64,000 nt of DNA from Volvariella volvacea V23 (Eukaryota > Basidiomycota > Agaricomycetes > Agaricales > Pluteaceae). Positions 33,273 to 43,414 of this stretch are shown one piece after another (position 1 is the stretch's first letter; every line of letters starts with the position of its first letter). The translations under genes were made by a program, and so were the position numbers. The stretch lies in the NCBI GenBank assembly GCA_000349905.1, contig KB722740.1:153318-217317 (forward strand). The letters run 5' to 3'. A model generated the notes under the pieces. The model ran no database searches, was not told where the DNA came from, and saw nothing but the letters and a program-made list of their open reading frames with translations.

Positions 33273-35829
33273 TTATGATGTACCAGTAGCGTTATACGCA
33301 GGTGGTGCCTCCCCAAGTTCACTTTCTCTTCCTGCAACTAGTCGTTCAAATTGGGTATTTCGTTGCATGATGGTATCGTGCTGAGGTCGCAGCGATGGCA
33401 GACCGCCCAATCCTTCCGTCTCAGCATTGCTTATACTGGAGTCAGAAGACGACACGCGTTCAAGTGTGTTATGAGTGTAGGGTTGGATTGGCCCAGTAGT
33501 TGCTCGTCGGAGATCACATGGGCATTGGGTGGTATGTTTGGCCGTGTCCACGAAGGAGTCAGAATATTGTGGAAGCGCTATCCATTCCGGACTACAACGG
33601 CACTAGTAGAGGCTTCAGCAAGAACTCGCCTAAGAAATGAAGTAAACTCACTGATAATACCTGTATGGGTATCTGAATTGCAATATCGAACAACTTCCTC
33701 TTCCCAGTCTTGGAGTCAATTTGTTCAGCGTCCCCTCTTTCTGCCCTTATCACGATCTTTAGCGAATGGGTTACCACGATATTTGCTCTCTTGTTCTTGT
33801 TTGTGAATCTAATCAAGTTGCATGATGGAGGCAGTTTCAGGTCTTTGTGGAAGGTCCAAGGTCCCGGTCCCATTAAAGACGACGCCATCTCCGACAAATC
33901 ATCCAGTTCTTCATTGAAGAGTTCGTAGAGCGGCGAATTTTCAAACGCAGCGGCGGAATTATCAGTCAACGGAAGAATTGGTTCGGAATGTTTGCCAGAG
34001 TTCTTAACATTCACGAGCTCAAAACGGTTTATCGGGTCTGTTCGTGATACTCGTTTCATCTGGGTGTAGTAGTCGATGCGTTCTGTAAATCCTGATTGAG
34101 CGCACAACCCTAGAACCTTTAATTAAAGCACACACCCTCTAACGTTACCGACAGCTTGTAGATCTTGACTTTGGCCAGAGGAAGCAAAGTAATCGTAATA
34201 GGTATAGTCCCGCCGATGTAGGAGTTCCGCCCAGATATAGCGATAAGGTACTGTAACTGTTGGTCCCAATGTCGTTCGATGATAATATCCTCCTCTTCCA
34301 TCTCCTCGTCCATGGGGTACGATTCGACCACGACGTGATGAGCTGCCACCAGTTTGGACGTGAATGCACCTGGGCGATGGACCACCGCTCTCAACCGCCA
34401 GCTAACACCGCCAAAAGGGCATTGCATACTCGGTGGAGAGTTAGAGGGTATCGCGATGGAAATGGGGAAAGTATGCGTTCCTGTGGTTGGGGGACTATCC
34501 TCTCAGACTCCAGTCCAATAGGATTGGGATAAAAACTCACCTGGCTTGAACTCTTTCCAAGTTTCCTTTGGATGCTTGTGCTCGTCTCCGTCCATCTTTA
34601 GGAGATCACCTAACTTATGCATGACGTTCGTTTCTTTACTCTTTCCTTCCCTTGCATGGGTCACCGAGTCAGCCTTTTCCATAGTCCTTCCCCTAGAGAC
34701 TTGGCTCGCGTGGTCACTATCTGTGTCATGCCTGTGATGTGATGGCGGTCGCACCGCGTCAAACAAAGCACTGGACACTAAGGATAGCCGGAAGCGCGAG
34801 TGCCTCCTACCGCGACGCTCATTGGTCGACGAACTGGCGCTTTCCTGCGTTGATGCTCGGTGCGTACTTGGACTAGGGGCGTCTTCGGGCAGGTCCTCCA
34901 TACTCGGCCGACGGGAAATGGACCGATTTGTAGTGGCGTGCGGCATACCCAATGAACTGCCTGAACAAGTAACACTTACACATAGGCGTAAAACTAGTAT
35001 TGATTGGGAGACTTACTCCTGGCATTACGCCTTACCTCGCCGCGCAGGGCGGTTCGGAAGCTGTCGAAAGTGCCATGATGTACCTCGTCGGCGGATCGAC
35101 CGTAGTCAATGGAAGGTGAAGGACTCAGAGGTATATGCTCGCGGATTGGAGACCCGGGTTGTGATGTGAAGGGGGTATAAGGCGGGCTTGCCACGTAGTG
35201 AGAATCCTCTTGGTGGGAAATAGGATTGAGATGGAAAATATTATTATCGACACTAATTCGACGAGCACGGCGAGTCTGGTCAATGGAGTTTGAACTGGCA
35301 TTGGAACTATTCACTTGGGAGTGCTCGTTGTTGTGCTCTCTAGGTTCCGGCTCGTCGTATCCTAATGCAGGACTATGCGGCCTAGTTCCACCTAAATTCT
35401 CCCATTCAAGGTATCGGTCTTCATCCATATAAGCGACACCAGGGCCCAACGATGCGTGACGTCGGCGGGGCGCCTCCCCCGCACGGAAGTAGACAGTAGA
35501 CGCGGTAAAGAGGGTATGTTCCTCCGAAACTTCAATCCGACGAGCTCCAACGCCTTGATCAAGGAACATAACTCGACTCAACATGCGACAAGACAATATA
35601 AAGCACGCATATACCCACCTTCTGGCCAGCTACTGTGCGCCTTTGCGACGAGCTCAAGCTCTATGCTGGTAATTTTGGTCGGCTTGACTAGATGCAAGAC
35701 CAATAGACCGCGTAGCATAGATGGGGGTGGTAAACGCCCCTGACGCCTAGCGGTAGCACTGGCGGTCCTAAGGAAGACGGCAGACTCGTTAAGCCTGATC
35801 TTGAGAGCATTCTTGTTGTGGGTGTGCAT
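33273..35829 (-). CDS. Alpha-arrestin (Rod1/ART-type ubiquitin ligase adaptor)
   Basis: Links plasma-membrane transporters to the Rsp5/Nedd4 ubiquitin ligase. About 790 residues. The arrestin N domain starts NALKIRLNESAVFL and GLLVLHLVKPTKITSIELEL, goes on with RRIEVSEEHTLFTASTVYF, then a long Ser/Pro/charged linker (RSISRRPSMEDLPEDAPSPS and others). The second half holds GGVSWRLRAVVHRPG, IIIERHWDQQLQYLIAISGR, IPITITLLPLAKVKIYKLSV, ERIDYYTQMKRVSR, GPWTFHKDLKLPP and VTHSLKIVIRAER. The tail contains GEAPPAY, a PPxY motif for WW-domain binding. The start at 35829 (MHTHNKNALKI) has an in-frame stop just upstream. A splice from an upstream exon at about 36070-36006 (SPAAILSSGRDMLLEDFK) into NALKI is an alternative. 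Confidence 0.85.
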
Positions 35830-36079
35830 CGATCAGCGTCGAGCGTCCCCCTGTTGCGCAGAGGAGAGGGATGAAAGCAAGGAAGGATTGAATGGCACTC
35901 TCATAGCGGGCAGAATATATTGAGCTCAAAGCCATAGAGCACGTGGTTATCATTATTGGCTTTATTTTTACACGGAAAACGGAAACAATCCGGTAGAAAC
36001 CCAACCTTAAAATCTTCGAGCAGCATGTCGCGTCCGGAACTAAGAATGGCAGCAGGTGATGTAATTTTTGCGGATGGTC

Positions 36080-36403
36080 TCATCGATGGGAATTGGACGC
36101 GTTCTGAGAACGATGAACGTTCACTGGAAGGCTGAACGCTAACGCAAGTGGCGAAAGGGTGAATCGCGGTCTAGATTGATGTTGCCGGCGCGGATCGATA
36201 TCTGAATTTGAAATTACCAATAAAGTTGGATTTGGGTTTGACCGACCTTGAGATCTTATGCCTGTCTTAGCGCCCTTGGGTCTTTTTGTCCTGGGTGAGG
36301 GGCTTGTTGCACCGGGGGACGGCAAGGAGGGGCTGCGTCGACGCTGAGGTGCTGCGTGAAATGATGCGCGTTTGACCCTGGCTTGTTTCGGGTCCATCCT
36401 CAA
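36080..36403 (-). CDS. Short basic, serine/proline-rich open frame, doubtful
   Basis: An ATG-initiated frame (MRMDPKQARVKRASF) rich in Arg, Ser and Pro, with a plausible 45-nt intron (GTCGGT...TTCAG) ending in exon 2 at a stop near 36082. It lies between the alpha-arrestin start and the divergent F-box gene, so it could equally be the upstream part of the arrestin transcript (the next frame, RPSAKITSPAAILSSGRD, also looks coding). Not recognised. Confidence 0.25.
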   Translation of the reverse strand: MRMDPKQARVKRASFHAAPQRRRSPSLPSPGATSPSPRTKRPKGAKTGIRSQGRSNPNPTLLVISNSDIDPRRQHQSRPRFTLSPLALAFSLPVNVHRSQNASNSHR

Positions 36404-36583
36404 GCTGCTCTCGCTTGCTTTATTCGTTCCTCCTCTTCAGCGCCCATTGTGCCTCTGTTCGTCTGTTCAAGGTAAAGGAGGGTGCGTCGCTTTTTGTCTC
36501 CCTTCTTGGGCATCTCTGAGAGAGATTTGTTCCGTCTCCAGCTGGCCTCGACCTTCGCCCTGGTTCATGCCCTATCAACAATC

Positions 36584-38246
36584 ATGCTTCTGGATTTGCC
36601 CAACGAGCTCCTGTATATCATCTGCGCCTTCATCTCCAGGAGCGATCTCCTAGGCTTCGCGAATGCTTGTCGCCAGCTTCATTTCTTTGTTTACCCAATC
36701 TATTTCTCTCGACACGGCATCGATATTGCCTCGGATGCCATGGTCTTCACCCACCAGGATGGGTCACTCAAGGCTCTTCCGGGTCTAGCCACCTACCTCG
36801 GGTTCACCGGAAGAAACCTCACATCATTGTCATGTTCATTCAAAATCTCCACCAAATCCACCGTCGCTAAGATCAAGGATGTCATGGAGCTGAAGCGCTT
36901 CATAGCGAAGCTGTCGTCCATACACAATGTCTACCTTCGCCTCGAAACACCGCTGCACCGTATTTGGGAGGAAGTTGTTCTCGAACTTCTGGATCTCATA
37001 CTACAGAAATCATGTGTTAAAATACAGTTTTATGGCACACTATATTCTACGCCTGAGGCCACCTCACGCAAACTCTCCACCCCATCCGACTCATTCAAAC
37101 GTTCCTCCCGGCGGTGGTCGCTGCTAAACAAACTTAGGCCAACACTATTCTCTGACCCCTCATTTGCCCTCAAAGTTTGTCATATCCCCCGCCTCCCTTA
37201 TTTCCTCCAACCATGGTACATTCACGTACTCAACTCAAGCGATATTAGAGAGCTGTCGTTCCACTCTATCATGATGCACGAACGTGATGGCCAATTCTTC
37301 NNNNNNNNNNNNNNNNNNNNNNNNNNNNNNNNNNNNNNNNNNNNNNNNNNNNNNNNNNNNNNNNNNNNNNNNNNNNNNNNNNNNNNNNNNNNNNNNNNNN
37401 GCATCGCTCAATCTCCCCCAACTTTCCCATATTTCATTCCAACAGTCATCCCTCTCCTCCGATTGCCTCTTCAAATTCTTCGGGAATCACCCTTCCATAA
37501 CCTCACTGGAGCTTGTCAATAACAACATCTCGCCATCACGCTCCTCGTTCTTCCCTGGTAGCGCCCTGCGTAATCTTGAAATCCTCCGAACAACATCCGA
37601 ACACCTAGTCCACGTCTTCCAAAACTGGAGAGGCTTTCGGTCCCTAGCATGCATTGACATTGTCGCAGGATCCTTTTTCTACGAGCCGGAACGCGCGTTC
37701 TCATGTCTTCTCGGTCTAACGACGGATATCAAACTCATACTATCGCTCAAGATGGAAGCTGGGTTCGAGCTCTGGCTAAGCCGTCGATCGAGAGAAGATG
37801 CCGCCAGAGCCGCCATTGCTGCCGCCGATTCCGTCATCTCGAGTGGCCCAGGATCACTCGAAAACCAGAGCCAAACGGAAGTTTCGACTCCCTCGGTACC
37901 TTACTGTACTGAGCAGCGTCTCGATCGAATTAAAAGCATTGAAATCAATACATCGGGCGAGAAGGGGTATTGCCTTGGCAAGGAGACACTGAAGTACTGC
38001 GTATCATGGTTGGGCAAGTTCCCGGAATTGGAACACGTAGCGTTTACAGCTGGATCGCTACATGCGAACGTTGGGAGTAGTGTGAAGAGGTGGTTCTGTG
38101 ACGCTTTGACGAAGGAATGCGTGAAGTTGAAGACGGTTTATTTAGTTTCGAATAGGGACTGGTTCGAGCGGGTGAGGGATGACATGGAATTAAATGATTG
38201 TAAGTGCGGTTCTTGCTTCTCCTGCTTCTTTCAGGTTTGGGTGTGA
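36584..38246 (+). CDS. F-box protein, interrupted by assembly gap
   Basis: F-box at residues 1-40 (MLLDLPNELLYIICAFISRS, then FANACRQLHFFVYPIYF), followed by a weak leucine-rich part typical of the Agaricomycete F-box group (LATYLGFTGRNLTSLSC, FIAKLSSIHNVYLRLE, IHVLNSSDIRELSFHSIMM). After the 100-N gap (37301-37400) the frame continues with LNLPQLSHISFQQSSLSSDC, GNHPSITSLELVNNN, LRNLEILRTTSEHLV, RIKSIEINTSGEKG, FPELEHVAFTAGSL. The frame extends 34 codons further upstream, but the ATG at 36584 puts the F-box at the N-terminus as in its relatives. At the end a perfect donor (GTAAGT, about 38201) lies before the stop, so the last few residues may be spliced differently. Confidence 0.78.
37301..37400. 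other. Assembly gap (100 N) inside F-box gene
   Basis: Exactly 100 N in the coding frame of the F-box gene. 100 is not a multiple of 3 and the true length is unknown, so frame continuity across it cannot be judged. Confidence 0.95.
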
Positions 38247-39667
38247 CTTGGCAACCCTGTCCATAGGAATGGTACAAGACCAACAGCTCAAGTTTCACGA
38301 CACGACTATGCGCATATATGCAACGATTCGGCTTGTTCATACGTCTTCGCAATGTTAATAGGGTATCACAAAGGAAAGGAACTGCCTGGCTTCGTTTCAC
38401 TGGTCATTAATTCTGGAAGGATGCAGCAGGCCTGCTGTGTTAATATTTACCATACCCCTCTATCGCTCACCCCACGTAACTTTGCTTGCCTTCGGATTCG
38501 TCTGCTTGGATATTTTGTATCTCTGGCATGGCATCTACGATAGGGATCACGCTATAATCTATTGAACAACGGGTGATCGTGCCACTTTGACGAAATTCGG
38601 GTGGGCGCCTACTATTGGCCCATCTGTTACCTTCAGACTGTACGGCAGAGCTTATCGGACAGCCACTCGACGCATGGATCGCGATAACGATATCAATGTC
38701 GTTCCGTTGATTGTGAAAGGAACCTATTGAATGCTCACGTAACGTAGTAATGAAGAAAATTAAGGGTAAGCACCTAACCTCGTGCCTTCCTTCACCCCTT
38801 GACTCTTGGGTCCACGCCATGCACGCTCATTCCGTCCCCTAGCTGCGATGTCCGCAACTTTGTGTTCCATGTTGGTCATGGAGCCTCGCGAAATCGAGAA
38901 CGACGCAACAGACACCGTCCAGGATCTAGAATGCCTCCTACCGTCCCAATGGAAATTCGCGAAATTATTCGCAGAGATAAAGAAGTTCATAACTCCTGTC
39001 AACAATACTCGAGCCTATCACTTCATTTCATTTCCTAAAATGGACGCATGGAGATTCGAAGCTGAAAGTGCGTAGCTCCACCAGCGCCTACCAGGATGGC
39101 CTCATGGCCTCTGTCTCGACGAGGTCGCGTTCAATGGCTCCACGCTCTGTCTACGCAGTGGCAACGCAGACCACCTGTGGCCAAATTTGCTATCAGCACT
39201 CGGCCAGGGCATCACTTACGACCTCGATGTCGTAAAGGCAATCATGAAGTGACGCGGATGGAAGTAGACATGCAGCACGTTCGTGTTCGGGACCTCCTCG
39301 CTGGAGCCTTGTTGACACCACTTCTCGCGTATCCGTGGTTCGATATTGGTTCCTTCAAAGACCCCCCGTTGTTACCCCAGGCTCATTGACGGCGGACGGC
39401 TCTGCGACGGCTTCTCCTGGGTGCCATTTAGTAACAATTAGATGCGAAAAAAAGAATCGGGCCTGTCGTCTGCCACGCGCCGTACTTATTAGTCGTGCTT
39501 CGTGTAAGAGAGTCGAACCAAGGTCTTGCCTTTTCCCTCCCCCCGTGGACTGCTCTCTTGCTTCCGCTCTCTCCCTCTCTTCGAAGTGACTGGAAGAAAG
39601 CCTCCTCTGTTGCTTCCATTGACGACTAGACAAGACTCGTTGTGACTTTTTGCGATCCACGATCATC
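38247..39667. other. Stretch with unassigned open frames
   Basis: Between an F-box gene and the cupredoxin gene. The plus-strand frame 38848-39075 (MSATLCSMLVMEPREIENDA, later LLPSQWKFAKLFAEIKKFI) has protein-like composition but no recognised motif and no convincing continuation; possibly an exon of a decayed gene. The frames at 39096-39389 and 39335-39589 look random. Confidence 0.3.
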
Positions 39668-40857
39668 ATGCAGGCTGTTTTACTTTTGACGACTTTCGTG
39701 AGTAATACACTATTCAGCTGTTGCTTCAAGAAAACGACTCATGACTCACATTCCAATTCATTTCTGCTCTTCCATTGCGGGAATCTTGTTTTCTTTCCAT
39801 TTCGGCGGACGAACTGCACTGCTTGATAAAAAAACCTCGCGTTTGCGTTCTTCCGTCCTATTGTTTGGTGAATGGAATGGGGGGAATGTTCGACGAATAA
39901 CAGTTGGCAACACTTTTGAGCTACGTGACTGCGGAAACTATCGTTGTCACTGTTGGGGGAGGTGGCTCGTCCGACCCATCGGCAGTTTTCCAACCACAGG
40001 CCGTAAGAGCAGTAGCTGGAGACGTTATCCTATTCAACTGTGTGTCATCCTGCCCCTCTTCTGCAGTAAACGGGTCACTTACCAACGCTCCCTTGTTCTT
40101 TTTTTCCGTCATCAAGTCACCCATGGGAACCACAGCGCCACGCAATCGACATTTGGGTCCCCCTGCACCCCAGCTCATCTGACAAACAGCACTATCAATG
40201 GGTTCGATTCGGGCTTCCGCGACACTGTCAACGGAACAGCAATTACCACCTTGTCTGTTCCTATCACAGAACCAATTGCTCCGATTTGGTTCTTTGATTA
40301 TAGCACTTGCGCCGAAGGTGGTGTGGGTGCTGCCAACATCAATGAGACTAGCGGCGAGACCTTGGATGGATTTGTGGTACGTACTGTCTTGTATATTTGA
40401 CAAGGCCAAGTGGGACTTGGATGGTTTGAAAGAAAGGATTTTCTTCTCATTTACGGATGCAATTTTGCATCCCGGGCTGACGGCCAACGTGTTGACGGAA
40501 CCGTTGTTTCCGCAAGTTTTCTTTCGTCTTGGTGGAGTCATGTGCAGAACCGTCTGCTTTTCCCTTCTCAGCCATAAAACCCGAAAAAGAAAAGATGCTG
40601 ATCGAACTCCTAAACGTGTTTTCTTAACGACGCGATCGCAGCGTAACGCTATTAGATTGAATGGAACGGAACCAACGGCCGAGAGTACAAGCACCTCCAG
40701 CAGTCCTGAAACTGCAGGAGGCGACAGTACTGCCACCAGTGGTGATTCCGAACCTACTACCAATTCGGCACAAAGTCCCATCGTAGGGTCGCCGGCCTGG
40801 AATACTCCGATTGTATTGACGGCGGTCCTGATTGGGCTTGCTATTTTGAACCTGTGA
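39668..40857 (+). CDS. GPI-type secreted cupredoxin-like protein
   Basis: Four exons (39668-39697, about 39904-40039, 40118-40378, 40642-40857) give about 214 residues. The signal peptide is split by the first intron: MQAVLLLTTF joined to LATLLSYVTAE. The cupredoxin-like domain has ETIVVTVGGGG, VFQPQAVRAVAGDVILFN, then THGNHSATQSTFGSPCTPA, GFDSGFRDTVNGTAITTLSV, IWFFDYSTCAEGGVGAANIN and VRNAIRLNGTEPT. A Ser/Thr-rich stalk follows (ESTSTSSSPETAGGDSTA) and a hydrophobic tail (IVLTAVLIGLAILNL), as in GPI-anchored wall proteins of basidiomycetes. A His after Asn and a Cys could be copper ligands, but the usual H..M behind the Cys is not visible, so copper binding is doubtful. Introns 1 (about 206 nt) and 3 (about 263 nt) are long for this genome. 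Confidence 0.8.
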
Positions 40858-42058
40858 GGGAGTTTAGGGTCGCCTATGCACCCGGATCGTAGTGTTGTTC
40901 TTGTGGGTGCAGAGGATCGGGTGTACGCGAATGGTTGTTGGTTTGTGGTTCTGAAAAACGGGCACTCCTCACCAGACGTAGTGCCTTAATAAAGTGGTAG
41001 ATGATTTTTTGCGAAGAATTTGATTGATAGAGGTACTGTGGGTTCGCTTGTGGCGTTGCTGAATCGCGAATGTTGTTTGTGCTATGTTACCTAGTTTATC
41101 ACTTTGGTTTGTGGGCTAGAGGTACGGTGTGTTCGCCTTGACGCTTGGTATACACTGTTCTGGACATTTGCTCCTTGATTTATCGTTTGCTTTGCGTTTT
41201 CTATCTTCTTACGCTACCGTCTGTTCTCTACCATTGTTGACCAATGTCCTCTAATCTCCGTGGTGGACACTTGCCATTTTACCGTTGGTTGGCCATTGTC
41301 TCGTTCAACTGCTTGACTTGTCGTGGTGACATCAGGATGGATGTCATCGTGCAGTGACTCACCTGGTCGCCTCAAGGCACTTCCGAGGATACGACTCAGG
41401 CAGGTTGAGACCAGGCATTTGGTCCATCAACAATGTGCTTCAATACCCTCGCTGGGCAGGTAACGCCCACAACCAACGTCTCTTGAACCGCTCGCTCACC
41501 TCTGATCAGAGCGCCAACTACAGAACAATGGCGTGATTGCCCCTTTCGGGAGACTGTTTATCGTTATTGCCTAAACTGCGGTTAGACATTGTAGTCGCAG
41601 GCACAAACGAAGGGCCAAATGGGGAGATACAAGGCTCCGGGCCTGAGTGGCTGCAGGATGAGCAGGAGCATTCAATTCAGTTCTCATCCACCGGTCTTCT
41701 CCTTCTCGGCTTCGGAGGAAAACGCTGCGATGCTCAGTGGCCATTCCGACGCAGACACAGCCAGGGAGGAGCTCCTTCCACTCTGGGTCGACTCCTTCAT
41801 GCACATCCTTTTGAGGACGATACCTTGTCCTGTCTATTCCTAACGACATGATTTCCCTCGACTCCTCGCCAATCCCTCAACGACCTTATAAGCACCCTCC
41901 TTCCGAAGCTTCAGTCCCCAAGTTCCTCCGCTCTCATACAGCAGCTTGTAGCAAATCACCTGCTAAAGCATCGTCCAGAGCCAGCCCGTCTATCTATCTA
42001 TCCTCCTAGGAGCCCACTTCCACTTTTATATTTAACACTCCCCCACAACTTGCAAAAC
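40858..42058. other. Intergenic stretch upstream of the secreted peptide gene
   Basis: No gene recognised. A plus-strand frame at 41537-41851 has no motif. The last 200 bases hold the promoter of the peptide gene at 42059. Confidence 0.35.
41886..41892 (+). promoter_or_regulatory. TATA-like box of the secreted peptide gene
   Basis: TTATAAG lies about 167 bp before the ATG at 42059, leaving room for a leader of about 130 nt that is C/A-rich. A second TATA-like word (TATATTTA, 42027-42034) is too close to the ATG to serve unless the leader is almost absent. Confidence 0.35.
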
Positions 42059-42367
42059 ATGCAATCCAAGGCCATCGTCGCTATCCTCTTCGCCTGCAGT
42101 AAGTCGCTTCTTTCCACCAATCAAATGCGGGGTAGTAACCCAATGGCTTCCTCCTTCAGTGACCGCCTTCGTGTCTGCTGCACCCACACCCGCGCCCATC
42201 AACCCCCCTCTTGATGTAGAGGCTAGGGCCATCGTGAGTAGCTTCCTCATTTCCTCCCACATTGCCCGATAGCTAAATGGACCATCTCTCAGCCCGAGGG
42301 CATCGAAGCCAGAGAGCCCGTTCCAGAGGCCAACCCAGAGCCCATCTGCCGCTACTACTGCGTCTAA
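42059..42367 (+). CDS. Small secreted peptide precursor ending in CRYYCV
   Basis: Three exons, 42059-42098, 42160-42233 and 42293-42367, sum to 189 nt: 62 residues plus TAA. All introns are GT-AG (61 and 59 nt) with good sites. Residues 1-20 are a clear signal peptide (MQSKAIVAILFACMTAFVSA) with a likely cut after VSA. The pro-part is Pro/Glu/Ala-rich with two EAR repeats (DVEARAIPEGIEAREP) and Glu-Ala/Pro dipeptides, as in processed fungal peptide precursors. It ends NPEPICRYYCV, with two cysteines three residues apart enclosing Arg-Tyr-Tyr. The C-terminus is not a CaaX box, so a classical basidiomycete mating pheromone is unlikely. It could be a processed signal, a defence peptide or a RiPP-like product; function unknown. 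It is flanked by strong promoter-like and long 3' pyrimidine-rich DNA, which fits a highly expressed short gene. Confidence 0.72.
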
Positions 42368-43414
42368 GCAGCTTATTCCTCCTGCGCCCCGGGCCACTCC
42401 AACTCATGGGCCTTCTCGCGAGTCTTAAATCACCGCCCGGGGCTCCGATTCGAGCCCATACGTTTCGCCACATCTTAAAATCGAAAGCCCTATATCTATC
42501 GATCGCTTCGTCTTCCAACGGAGGGTGCCATCGTTCAAGCAACAACGCCGCACTCTCCTCCACACTCATTTGAACCTGCTCTCGAATTCTCTCTCGCCTT
42601 TCGGCTCCCTCTCTTCTCCCTCGCTCTCTTTCTTTGTTCACTCCTTCAGCTCCGGCTGTTCCTTCTTTCCTTTGCTCTGCTCTCCTCGCTGTCTCCTTAG
42701 CTCTAGTACTCGTGTAGCCTCAACTATTCGTCTGCCTATCTGTTTCGCTATCACCTGGTTTCGACATGTCTACTGCTGCAGCAATAGCACATTACATTTT
42801 GTTCTACATATACCGGCCCTCTTGCTTAATTTCTTGGTTGCTTCTCTTATTTAGAAGGCTGGAATTAGATATTTCATCCTTTCATTCTTTTGCATATGCG
42901 GATATATAGTGATATCGTTGGTACTTCTTCGATTTTCATCACTAGCTATTATTCGATATGATTTTTTTCTCGTTTCGGATAGATTTCGGACACTTCTAGC
43001 ACGTAGCTAGAATCTCTCTCGCATCTCCTCTCATCTCTCTGTATCATTAGCTCTCTCTCTCTCTTTGTATTCTAGTATAGTGGAATTGGATCTTTGCATT
43101 TAGAGAACCCCAGAGAGACTCAGAGATCATCAGCGAAAGCAAGTGCGCGCACGCCCTTCGTCGTCATAGTAAATACAACAGCATCTCGTGTATTAGCTGT
43201 CGCCTTGTTTATAAGTAGTGTGTACAGTTAGTCGTAGCAACCTTCACCAAGTCCGTGTGCAAGTACAAGAAATTAAGTACAGTATGATCCATTGTCCTCA
43301 TCATCATCCAGTGCATTACTCCTCAGTCGCGTCGCAAGGCCCGAGAACCCCTAATAACACCCACACCACCCTCGCTCACCGAGGCAAAAATGAACAACCA
43401 TCCGACCCTCGTAA
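42368..43414 (+). other. Pyrimidine-rich 3' flank of the peptide gene
   Basis: About 700 bases rich in C and T on the plus strand, including a (CT) run near 43052-43066, followed by the 3' flank of the minus-strand F-box gene. The frame 42525-42854 is compositional (Ser/Phe/Leu-rich) and not taken as a gene. Confidence 0.4.

Noticed and set aside
40858..42058. Plus-strand frame 41537-41851 as a gene
   Set aside because: No domain, no neighbouring exons, and it overlaps other equally open frames on the opposite strand.
42059..42367. Mating pheromone precursor
   Set aside because: The C-terminus CRYYCV is not a CaaX box (Cys is next to last), and a signal peptide is present, which basidiomycete pheromone precursors lack.
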